The position numbers and the translations under genes are program-made. Below are positions 45,809-53,945 of a stretch of DNA of 64,000 nucleotides, piece by piece. The stretch's first letter is position 1. Each line of letters starts with the position of its first letter. The DNA lies in NCBI RefSeq assembly GCF_003443655.1, contig NZ_CP031941.1, forward strand, positions 3,470,501 to 3,534,500. Reading direction: 5' to 3'. Below the pieces are notes generated by a model that saw only the letters and a list, made by a program, of their open reading frames with translations, was not told the DNA's origin and did no database searches. Source of the DNA: Nostoc sphaeroides. Lineage in GTDB: Bacteria; Cyanobacteriota; Cyanobacteriia; Cyanobacteriales; Nostocaceae.

Positions 45809-46541
45809 AACTTTTTGTGTTATGTTATAATTCAAAGCCTTCTTTTCCTTTTCTCAGAGTATATAATTACAGTCGCCAGGGCGACTTACAGAATATAGTA
45901 TCTAGTGGTAGATGCTCTAACTTTTATTAAACAAATTTTTTTCATGAAGTTCTCGACATATTTAAGAAGAACTTGAGAACAGCTTAGTTTAGCAAAAAAG
46001 AGTTTATCAAAACCCAGCATTCCCTGTTGTAATGTATCTACCCAAAATTTATATCCTTTAACCCTACAGTACAATAAATACGTAAACTTTCCTAGATAAC
46101 TTCTTAAAGATTTTATGTAGAAGAATCGTTCTTTTACATAAAAATAATTAACCATAATTAAGCTCATTAGCTCTAGAAGTATAGCAGTGTAACTGCAAAA
46201 ACTTGGAATCAAATTTACTCTTTTAAGCAAGTGGGCATAAATAAACATCATTATTAAGGTATTCAGCCAAGAGTTGGTAACTAACATCTACTGATAGTCT
46301 AGCTATGATAGGTGTTTATGTTTATTCATACCCACCTATTTTTTTTTGAGATAGATCAATTAAGTAGAATGTGCCAAATGTAACAAACAAGTTCTAAGCC
46401 CCTATTCCTTTTAACATATATACATATTTCAAAAGGAATATTTTGTGCAGAGAGAAATATTACAAAGAAGAAAATATTTCATCGCTGATATTTTCAATTT
46501 ACAAATGTTCGGTTGTTGATTCCGCAAAAAACTTGAGAAAT
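45809..46541. other. Divergent AT-rich regulatory region, no gene supported
   Basis: About 730 bp between the divergent TerY-like and PATAN-REC genes. It must carry both promoters. A 133-codon minus-strand frame (45886-46287) has low-complexity, Lys/Leu/Tyr-rich content and no family features, and I do not call it. Confidence 0.5.
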
Positions 46542-47927
46542 ATGAATAATTCTGGTGCATTCACCAAACTACGTCCTCTAAGTTTGTTAAGACAGTTATC
46601 CAATTGCTCCGACAGTACTTGTTTACAAGCATTAAGTAACTCAGTTTCTTGGTCGATTTACCTAGAACAGGGAAGAATAACCTACGCTACCCACTCAGTG
46701 GAACCCTTTGACCGGCTAGAACGTCATTTGCGTCGCCTCAGCCGCCAAATTCCACTGCTTACCAGTGAGGTTCGTGTTCAACTACGTCTAATGTTTGAAC
46801 CTGATTCACACACTCAGTTAATCGAAGATGACAGCAATTCGAGAAGCCACCCTCCTGAATATCAGGCTATATCCTGGCTTATTAATCAACAACATCTACA
46901 TTCTACACAAGCAGCAGTGCTGATTCAAGAATTAGTTCAAGAGGTGATTGAATCATTTTTGCTAATCAAAGAAGGTACTTATGAATTAGCAGAGCCACTT
47001 GAGATAATGCCAAGAATTTGCCGGCTAGAGGTAGAAAAAATTATAGAACGTTGCCAAGTAAGATTACAAAGTTGGCAAGCTTTTGTTCCCCAAATTTCTT
47101 CTCCATATCAACGTCCATATCTGTTGATTAACAGCAAATTTGAAAAGCAAGATTTACCAAAACTTCAGCCAGATTTAACTAATTGGATGAAGGGTTTCAG
47201 CCTGTGTCATCTGGCGGTAATTTTGAATCAAAATGAAATCCAACTGGCTCGCATTTTATACCCTTACATACTTGAGGGTGCGATTATCTTGCATGAAGCC
47301 GATCCACCTTATGATAAATTACCAAAGCTATTTGAGGAGCAATCGCTGATCTCAAAATTCATTCCCAAGTTAGTTGACACCAAAAAAGAACTAAATATCA
47401 CCTTTAACTCTTACCAAGATATTTCTGAAGAGAATATAGCTCCTGTTCAACGATTACCAGAGATTTCTGCTCCTTCAAAAGAGAACTTTCAGGAAGCAAC
47501 ACTATCAAATAACATAAATCCTGCTTGCCAAACAGTAACGGCTGCTACTGTAACGGCACAAAAAGTCCACAAAATCGTTTCTGTAGATGATAGCCCCACA
47601 ATTCTCAAAGAAATTAGCCGTTTCTTAGAAAATGAAAATTTTTCTGTAGTGACTATTAACGATCCAGTAAAAGCCGTTTTGTCAATTATAAGGCACAAAC
47701 CGGATTTAATTTTGTTGGATTTAAACATGCTAGGAATAGACGGTTATGAGTTGTGCCGGATTATACGAAATAATTCCATATTTCAAAATACTCCTATTAT
47801 CTTTGTCACTGGTAATAAAGGGGTTTTAGACAAAGTAAAAGCCAAACTAGTTGGGGCATCTGGATATCTAACCAAACCGTTTACTCGCGCTGAATTACTG
47901 AAAATAATCTTTATGCATTTGACTTAA
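46542..47927 (+). CDS. PATAN (DUF4388)-receiver response regulator, PatA-like
   Basis: 461 residues. The N-terminal PATAN region (about 1-110) has LRPLSLLRQLSN..GRITYATHS, followed by a helical middle and a C-terminal receiver domain (about 342-461) with acidic pair Asp349/350, phospho-acceptor Asp393 (LILLDLNM), Thr423 and Lys445. This layout is that of PatA-type regulators; PatA itself controls heterocyst pattern, and cyanobacteria have several paralogs for motility and other outputs. No DNA-binding domain is present. ATG 46542 is used; an in-frame TTG at 46443 would add residues not typical of the family. There is no histidine kinase nearby. Confidence 0.85.
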   Translation: MNNSGAFTKLRPLSLLRQLSNCSDSTCLQALSNSVSWSIYLEQGRITYATHSVEPFDRLERHLRRLSRQIPLLTSEVRVQLRLMFEPDSHTQLIEDDSNSRSHPPEYQAISWLINQQHLHSTQAAVLIQELVQEVIESFLLIKEGTYELAEPLEIMPRICRLEVEKIIERCQVRLQSWQAFVPQISSPYQRPYLLINSKFEKQDLPKLQPDLTNWMKGFSLCHLAVILNQNEIQLARILYPYILEGAIILHEADPPYDKLPKLFEEQSLISKFIPKLVDTKKELNITFNSYQDISEENIAPVQRLPEISAPSKENFQEATLSNNINPACQTVTAATVTAQKVHKIVSVDDSPTILKEISRFLENENFSVVTINDPVKAVLSIIRHKPDLILLDLNMLGIDGYELCRIIRNNSIFQNTPIIFVTGNKGVLDKVKAKLVGASGYLTKPFTRAELLKIIFMHLT

Positions 47928-48042
47928 ATTAACTACTCCAATGAGTTTTTTATGCACATTACTTTGTGCGATAATCTACACATGACTCGGCGATCGCACC
48001 TAACAGCCTAACAGATAATAATTACCCAAAGTCTTGTAAAAC

Positions 48043-48103
48043 CGTGGTAATTGCTCATCGCAAAAATCTGGGCTTGTTGAGAACAGAGAAAAAATAATGT
48101 CCC
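48043..48103 (+). repeat. Direct repeat, upstream copy (empty site)
   Basis: CGTGGTAATTGCTCATCGCA.., then GGGCTTGTTGAGAACAGAGA. The same sequence recurs after the small secreted-protein gene (48790-48828 continuing at 48976-48989 and 49126-49145), where two miniature elements interrupt it. The upstream copy shows the pre-insertion state. Confidence 0.8.
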
Positions 48104-48240
48104 TTTTACATAATGTAATAATTGCTAAACTATCGAGTAATAATGCTAGAAAGTAAAATTAGAGTGAATCTTCAAGATAAATTAAGCAACGAATTCTTTG
48201 AAAAGCACTGATAAGAATTCTTGATTATGGAGTATAAAAA

Positions 48241-48732
48241 ATGAAAAGTGTAGTAAGCGCAGTTATATTAACATTTCTTGGTGGAGTAAATTGTCTTCCT
48301 AGCTATGGACTTGTATCAAATATCAAACCTTCAAGAATAGAAGTCCAATCAATTGCTCAAGGTAACCATCAACAATTGATGGCTAAAGTTGGAACTAGTT
48401 TAAATACTCCATTTTATCTTAAATATGGAAAGACAGCTTATCTACCCAGTGAAAATATTGAAATCAAATTTTCAAAAGTTATCGAGGATTCTCGGTGTCC
48501 AACTAATGTAACTTGTATTTGGCAAGGGCAAGTTATTATTGAATTAGACATTATAAAAAATGATTTGCAAGTTTCAACATTAATGCTAACCCTTATCCCA
48601 GGTAGTGATTCTTTACCAATTCAATTTTTAGGTAAATATTCGGTGACATTGAGAGAGGTTTCCCCGTACCCAAAAGGACAGGCGATCGCACTCAAAGACT
48701 ACATTGTTCAACTTGTTGTTAATAGAAACTAG
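48241..48732 (+). CDS. Secreted protein of unknown function with CP..CxWQG motif
   Basis: 163 residues. The N terminus (MKSVVSAVILTFLGGVNCLPSYG) looks like a signal peptide. After a linker comes a beta-rich domain with the pattern VIEDSRCPTNVTCIWQGQ (about 80-97), two cysteines seven apart followed by WxG, which is shared by many small secreted bacterial proteins without assigned function. It would lie in the periplasm or on the outer membrane; the two Cys probably pair. The gene is bracketed by a direct repeat of about 60 bp, which may mean it was duplicated or inserted as a unit. Confidence 0.7.
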   Translation: MKSVVSAVILTFLGGVNCLPSYGLVSNIKPSRIEVQSIAQGNHQQLMAKVGTSLNTPFYLKYGKTAYLPSENIEIKFSKVIEDSRCPTNVTCIWQGQVIIELDIIKNDLQVSTLMLTLIPGSDSLPIQFLGKYSVTLREVSPYPKGQAIALKDYIVQLVVNRN

Positions 48733-48828
48733 ATGACCAACCTTTGACACGCTTTTTTTCGGAAACAAAACACCCGGATTTCTCACTATCGTGGTAATTG
48801 CTCACAGCAAAAAACTAGGCTTGTTGAT

Positions 48829-48975
48829 CTGACTTTTCACGTTATGTGGAAAAGCTAACGATTGACCTAACCCCCTAACCCCCAACACGTAGCAAGAAGG
48901 GGGAAATTCAAAGTCTCTGTCCTTAAAGGAAGAGAGAAATAGAAGAGAGGTTTTCCAGATGACCTGAATTGTCAG
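48829..48975. repeat. 147-bp miniature inverted-repeat element, copy 2
   Basis: Exactly 147 bp between the 10-bp direct repeats GCTTGTTGAT (48819-48828 and 48976-48985). The left end is CTGACTTTTCACGTTATGTG. The right end TGACCTGAATTGTCAG is partly decayed. The interior is inverted relative to copies 1 and 3 (CCTAACCCCC first, then CAAAGTCTCTGTCCTT). Confidence 0.92.
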
Positions 48976-48989
48976 GCTTGTTGATAACA

Positions 48990-49125
48990 CAATACGGTTC
49001 AGTTAAGAAAAATTGTAGGTTGGGTTAAGCAAAGCGCAACCCAACAAAGCACCAAAAATGTTGGGTTTCGTTCCTCAACCCAACCTACGCAGTTTAAGGA
49101 TTTTGGCATTAACTGAACCGTATTG
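48990..49125. repeat. 136-bp CAATAC-family miniature element
   Basis: Perfect 17-bp terminal inverted repeats CAATACGGTTCAGTTAA (48990-49006) and TTAACTGAACCGTATTG (49109-49125). A 10-bp target duplication GTTGATAACA lies on both sides (48980-48989 and 49126-49135). Inside is a second palindrome, TGTAGGTTGGGTT..AACCCAACCTAC. It is non-coding. Confidence 0.93.
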
Positions 49126-49135
49126 GTTGATAACA

Positions 49136-49465
49136 GAGAAAAAACAAGTCCAGATTATATCGTTATCCTGTATATCGTTCCAGGGTTTTTACAAATAATT
49201 GTTGATAATCTAAATGACTTATTGAATGATTTCCTCTCCGTTACTCAAAATTTCTACTTGAATATTTGCAACTCTTAGCACTACTATTCTTTGCGATCGC
49301 ATCTCTTACATAATTAGCTCAATTTTTTGTAATATATTCTTCTGCCAATCTAACGTAGTAGGATTGTTCAAGCGAAAGGGTAAGCCTTGCGGGACGAATA
49401 GCCATTGATCGCTTCTTGCACCCTAAAATAAGAACAAAAGACGATTCCTAAAACAAGCACATTCC
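49136..49465. other. Leader region of pheT
   Basis: About 330 bp after the miniature elements and before pheT. It contains one HIP1-like GCGATCGC and AT-rich sequence. No T-box, attenuator or promoter can be assigned with confidence. Confidence 0.4.
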
Positions 49466-51916
49466 ATGCGTATTTCTCTAAATTGGCTGCGCGAACTAGT
49501 AGAGATCAAACTTAGTCCAGAAGAATTAGCCGAAACCCTGACAATGGCGGGGTTTGAGGTAGAAGAGATTGAAGATCGCCGCACTTGGGCAAATGGCGTG
49601 GTTATCGGCAAAGTGCTTGAGCGTCAACCCCATCCCAACGCCGATAAATTAAGTGTTTGCCAAGTCGATATCGGTACAGGTGAGACTTTAAATATTGTCT
49701 GTGGCGCTGCCAATGTGAAGGCAGATATCTATGTACCAGTGGCAACTACGGGTACTTACTTACCCAACATCGATTTAAAAATTAAACCTGCAAAATTGCG
49801 TGGTGTCCCTTCTCAGGGCATGATTTGTTCTTTAAAGGAACTCGGTTTGCCCACCGATGTAGACGGAATTCATATTTTTACCCAGGAAAATTTACCATTG
49901 GGTAGTGATGTGCGGCCGTTGTTGGGTTTAGATGATGTAATTTTAGACTTGACTGCAACTGCCAATCGCGCTGATGCTCTGAGTATGGTAGGCGTAGCAC
50001 GGGAAGTAGCAGCTTTAACTGGTGGAAAGTTGAGCATTCCTGAACCTGGTGAAGTCTCCATTACCAAAAGTGGCGGAAATTTAGCTTTAAAAATTGCCGA
50101 TACCCAAGCTTGTCCTGCATACATCGGTACGGTAATTGAACAGGTTAAAATTGCCCCATCTCCCGAATGGTTGCAACAGCGTTTGCGGGCGGCTGGGGTA
50201 CGTCCCATCAGTAATGTTGTGGATATTACTAATTACGTTTTGTTGGAATGGGGACAACCACTACACGCCTTTGATGGCGATCGCCTAAAATCTGTTGCAA
50301 GTAGCGAAAATTTAACCATCGGCGTTCGCTTCGTCAATAATGGAGAATCCCTCAAAACCCTAGATGGACAAAGTCGCACCCTATCAACCCAAAATTTGTT
50401 AATTACCGCAAACGACAGGCCTGTTGCACTGGCGGGAGTCATGGGTGGGGAAGAGACAGAAGTCCATGAAGGGACGCAAAGCCTAGTTTTAGAAGCAGCC
50501 TTATTTGATTCCGTAGCAATTCGCCGTTCTTCTCGAAGTGTTGGGTTAAGAAGTGAGGCTTCTGGCAGATATGAACGGGGAGTTAACCGCGCTGAATTGG
50601 AAATAGCTAATCGCCGCGCCTTATCCTTAATTAGCGAATTGGCTAGTGGAATTCTTGTCCAGCAGGAAATTGCCGACACCCGCCCCGATCCGTCTACCTG
50701 GAGTCATTCTATCGCCCTGCGTTTAGACCGAGTTAATCAAATATTGGGGCCGATAGATTTAGGAGAGGATACAGGTGAACTCCAAGAACAAGATGTTGAG
50801 CGCATCCTGACTGCATTGGGATGTAAGTTAACTCCTTCAAAAGAAGATACTAACCATCAACCTAAATGGTCAGTTTCTGTTCCCCCCTATCGTTACCGCG
50901 ACTTAGAGCGAGAAATTGACTTAATTGAAGAAATCGCCCGCCTCTATGGTTACAACAAATTCTGTGATACTTTACCAGAAAAAGCAGAAGCTGGCTATCT
51001 GCCTTTAGATGAAGAATTGATTCGCAAATTACGAGCTTTCTTGCGGGCTGAAGGGTTGACAGAATTAATTCACTATTCTTTAGTCAAACCAGGAGAAGAC
51101 AGAAATATAGTATTGTCAAACCCCTTATTTGTCGAATATTCAGCGCTGCGAACCGATTTGATATCTGGGCTGATTGATGCCTTTCAATACAATTTAGAGC
51201 AGGGTAATGGTGCCTTGAACGGTTTTGAAATCGGGCAAATTTTCTGGCAAGAAGAAGACGGTTTGCAAGAAACAGAAACCCTAGCTGGGATTGTGGGAGG
51301 CGATCGCACCCTTGGCAAATGGTCAAAAAGTGGACGCGAACAACCCATCAACTGGTTTGAAGCTAAAGGCATTTTAGAAAGTGTATTTCGGCAACTAGCC
51401 TTGCAGGTAGAATTTCAACCCGATTGCCGAGATAATCGCTTACATCCAGGGCGCACCGCTTCCCTGTGGATTCGGGGTAACAGGCTGGGTATTTTTGGAC
51501 AACTCCATCCCCAATTGCGACGAGAAAAAGGTTTACCAGATTCCGTTTATGTTTTCCAGTTGGATCTAGATGTGCTATTAGAGTCTCTAGGACAAGATGA
51601 AATTCTTGTGCCAACATTCCAGCCTTATTCTACCTATCCAGCTAGCGATCGCGACATTGCCTTTTTCGCACCCGTGAAAATCTCAGTTACCGAAATTGAA
51701 AAAGTAATTACCAAAGCGGGTAAAGATTTGCTCGAAACAGTAGAATTATTTGATGAATATCGCGGCGAAAATGTCCCCGAAGGACAGAGGAGTTTAGCAT
51801 TCCGCCTAGTTTATCGGGCTAGCGATCGCACTTTGACTGAGGCCGAAGTGGAACCAGTACACAATAAAGTCCGCGAAGCTTTAGTGGAAAAATTCGGCGT
51901 GAACTTGAGAAGTTAG
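49466..51916 (+). CDS. pheT: Phenylalanine-tRNA ligase beta subunit
   Basis: 816 residues, full length for bacterial PheT. Domains in order: N-terminal segment [14 protein letters not shown], tRNA-binding OB fold (about 40-150, [18 protein letters not shown]), B3/4 editing domain (about 210-390, [17 protein letters not shown]), B5, the catalytic-like core (about 480-690, [25 protein letters not shown]) and the C-terminal FDX-ACB domain (about 722-816, [11 protein letters not shown]). It pairs with PheS to charge tRNA-Phe and edits Tyr-tRNA. pheS is not next to it, as in many cyanobacteria. Confidence 0.97.
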   Translation: MRISLNWLRELVEIKLSPEELAETLTMAGFEVEEIEDRRTWANGVVIGKVLERQPHPNADKLSVCQVDIGTGETLNIVCGAANVKADIYVPVATTGTYLPNIDLKIKPAKLRGVPSQGMICSLKELGLPTDVDGIHIFTQENLPLGSDVRPLLGLDDVILDLTATANRADALSMVGVAREVAALTGGKLSIPEPGEVSITKSGGNLALKIADTQACPAYIGTVIEQVKIAPSPEWLQQRLRAAGVRPISNVVDITNYVLLEWGQPLHAFDGDRLKSVASSENLTIGVRFVNNGESLKTLDGQSRTLSTQNLLITANDRPVALAGVMGGEETEVHEGTQSLVLEAALFDSVAIRRSSRSVGLRSEASGRYERGVNRAELEIANRRALSLISELASGILVQQEIADTRPDPSTWSHSIALRLDRVNQILGPIDLGEDTGELQEQDVERILTALGCKLTPSKEDTNHQPKWSVSVPPYRYRDLEREIDLIEEIARLYGYNKFCDTLPEKAEAGYLPLDEELIRKLRAFLRAEGLTELIHYSLVKPGEDRNIVLSNPLFVEYSALRTDLISGLIDAFQYNLEQGNGALNGFEIGQIFWQEEDGLQETETLAGIVGGDRTLGKWSKSGREQPINWFEAKGILESVFRQLALQVEFQPDCRDNRLHPGRTASLWIRGNRLGIFGQLHPQLRREKGLPDSVYVFQLDLDVLLESLGQDEILVPTFQPYSTYPASDRDIAFFAPVKISVTEIEKVITKAGKDLLETVELFDEYRGENVPEGQRSLAFRLVYRASDRTLTEAEVEPVHNKVREALVEKFGVNLRS

Positions 51917-52140
51917 GAGTAATTACCCCCCTTAATCCCCCCTTGTAAAGGGGGGAAACCGGAAATCAATCTAGTTCCCTCCCCTTTACAAGCGATGCCC
52001 TGAGCAAGTCGTTGGGGGGAGGGTTAGGGTGGGGTAAAACCCTGGTTAATCAGCTATTTCAGACTTGTTGACACGCCAAAATAGCAAATGCGTTCGCCGA
52101 AATAGCAAATGCGTAGGCGTAGCCCATCGCTGATAGGCTA
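51917..52140. repeat. GC-rich repeat downstream of pheT, related to 57392-57558
   Basis: From just after the pheT stop: AATTACCCCCCTTAATCCCC, GTAAAGGGGGGAAACCGGAAA, GAGGGTTAGGGTGGGGTAAAA and CTATTTCAGACTTGT. These blocks occur in the same order in the 167-bp element at 57392. The left end is missing, and a GCGATGCCCTGAGCAAGTCG piece is inserted near 51992. A short GCGTTCGCCGAAATAGCAAA repeat follows to about 52140. Confidence 0.75.
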
Positions 52141-52356
52141 AGATAAAGTGCTTTTTGTCAATGAGTTAAAATACTTAAAATATCCTTAATAATGATAATC
52201 GTGTATGGGTAGACGGAGAGGAGGCGATCGCATCTAATAACACTAATCCCAGTTGATTAAATAAAGTAATATTACATCCATACTACTAATCAACAGTATT
52301 AACTATATAGTTAGCTCCGATGCTACTAGTAAAAAAATAAATTTTCGGGAATAAAA

Positions 52357-52524
52357 ATGATAGATTTTGCTGCCATTACTTCAGGAATTATTCCTCTAAT
52401 TAAAAAATATGCTCCTCAAGCTGGTCAAGAGTTCATTAAACAAGCTCAAAAAAACGAAGCTGTTATCAAAATTCTCACAAAATTAGGACTCAACCCTACC
52501 CAAATTCCTGATGATTCCGTTTAA
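52357..52524 (+). CDS. 55-residue N-terminal helical module of the STAND protein, offset frame
   Basis: ATG 52357 opens a 55-codon frame (MIDFAAITSGIIPLIKKYAP.., ..ILTKLGLNPTQIPDDSV) that ends 13 bp inside the next gene. In cyanobacterial STAND/WD40 proteins a very similar helical start (..VLxxLGLxPxxxPxDF..VY..) is continuous with the rest of the protein. Here the following gene starts at 52511 in the +1 frame. Either the frame is broken by a one-base indel, or the two are translated as coupled proteins. At the junction the sequence is GTT TAA A, which would suit +1 slippage, but this is speculative. Confidence 0.6.
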   Translation: MIDFAAITSGIIPLIKKYAPQAGQEFIKQAQKNEAVIKILTKLGLNPTQIPDDSV

Positions 52525-53872
52525 ATTCGTAGAATATATCCGCCAGTTTATTGATAGTAATGGTTTAGATACTGAGATCCGCAAAGCTAACATTAATATA
52601 TCAGCAGAATTAGAGGAATTTGGTAAGATTTTTATCTCTGTCGCTAAACAGAGTACATCTGCAAAATTTCTGATTCCTCCAGACGAAACTTATCCCGATT
52701 GGGATTTAGATGTTTATCCTAAAGAATTTAAAGCCTTAATGGATGACAAAAATCGTTTATTTTGTGGTCGTGATTTTGTTTTTGAGGCGATTAGAGATTT
52801 CGTTGAAAAGGAAAAAAAGGGTTATTTTACTGTGATTGGTGATGCAGGGATGGGTAAAAGTGCGATCGCTGCTCAATACGTTTTACGTTATAAATGCCCT
52901 TGTTATTTTAATGTTTTCACAGAAGGACGCAACAAACCAGAAAAGTTTTTAGCCAGTATTCGTCAACAATTAATTAAGCGTTATTCCCTACAAAACGCAG
53001 AAACGGATAATTTACAAACTTTATTACAAAAAACCAGTGAAGAACTAAAAGGACAAAAACTTGTCATTGTTGTTGATGCACTGGATGAAGTAAAACAAAA
53101 AGAAAATAGTAATCTATTAGATTTACCACAAATTCTTCCCGATGGAATCTATTTTTTGCTGACTAGAAGACCTTATAACCAAAAAACAAAACGTTTAAAT
53201 TTGTCTCCAGAAACTCATAGCGATGAGTTAGATTTAAGAATACATAAATATCAAATATTAAGTCAGGAAGATGTAAAAGAATATCTGCAATTGTTTTTGG
53301 AAAATGATAAAAATGATAAAAATAAGTTGAGTAATTGGCTTGAAGAGCGCAAGATTTATGATGATATTTTCATTCAAGAGGTAGTTGTAAAAAGTGAAAA
53401 TAATTTCATGTATTTGCGTTATGTATTGCCAGCAATTGCTAATGGTGAATACGATGATTTGAAGTTAAGTGACTTTCCAAAAGGTCTTACGGATTATTAT
53501 AATAGTCATTGGGACAGAATGAAAATGAAAGATAAAAACAAAGAAATTGAGGTATTTGTTTTATTTATACTAATGCAGAGTAATACATCTCCTACCTGCA
53601 AAATAATTACTGAGATTATTAAGAAAAAAGAAGAATTTAAAGAAGTTGAAGAGTTGGAAGTAGAAAGGATTTTAGCTGGATGGTGTGAGTATTTAAAAGA
53701 ACAGAAAATAGAAGAAGAAGTTTGCTACAGCATCTTTCATGCTAGTTTTTTAGACTTTTTACGAAAAAAAGTAGAACTTAAAGAAAATAGAAAAATATTT
53801 GAAGATATTAAAAAAAATATGAATATATTTTTATATCGTAATGATGAGATTAATAAGATCCTAAATTCGTGA
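52511..53872 (+). CDS. STAND/NACHT-type NTPase
   Basis: 453 residues. The region FCGRDFVFEAIRDFV (84-98) leads into Walker A GDAGMGKS (110-117), Walker B LVIVVDALDE (184-193), a sensor in YFLLTRRP (214-221) and a conserved FMYLRYVLPAI segment, followed by a winged-helix-like part and a closing CYSIFHASFLDFLRKK. These are the hallmarks of the signal-transducing NTPases that act as NLR-like switches. The usual WD40 sensor is absent from this frame but begins 73 bp downstream in a separate one. The gene is AT- and Lys-rich compared with pheT. Role is inferred: sensing of an invader or stress, then oligomerisation. Confidence 0.85.
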   Translation: MIPFKFVEYIRQFIDSNGLDTEIRKANINISAELEEFGKIFISVAKQSTSAKFLIPPDETYPDWDLDVYPKEFKALMDDKNRLFCGRDFVFEAIRDFVEKEKKGYFTVIGDAGMGKSAIAAQYVLRYKCPCYFNVFTEGRNKPEKFLASIRQQLIKRYSLQNAETDNLQTLLQKTSEELKGQKLVIVVDALDEVKQKENSNLLDLPQILPDGIYFLLTRRPYNQKTKRLNLSPETHSDELDLRIHKYQILSQEDVKEYLQLFLENDKNDKNKLSNWLEERKIYDDIFIQEVVVKSENNFMYLRYVLPAIANGEYDDLKLSDFPKGLTDYYNSHWDRMKMKDKNKEIEVFVLFILMQSNTSPTCKIITEIIKKKEEFKEVEELEVERILAGWCEYLKEQKIEEEVCYSIFHASFLDFLRKKVELKENRKIFEDIKKNMNIFLYRNDEINKILNS

Positions 53873-53945
53873 ATCTAAGTAATTTTGATCATCTTTACTC
53901 ACTAATTTACTAGAGACTATAAATGTAGGATGGCTAAATAAATAT

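Noticed and set aside
45886..46287. 133-codon minus-strand frame between the TerY-like and PATAN-REC genes
   Set aside because: Low-complexity, AT-driven composition, no family pattern and no ribosome binding site; it lies where two divergent promoters are expected.
52511..52530. Programmed +1 frameshift as a firm call
   Set aside because: The GTT TAA A context is suggestive only; an indel or overlapping genes explain the data equally well.
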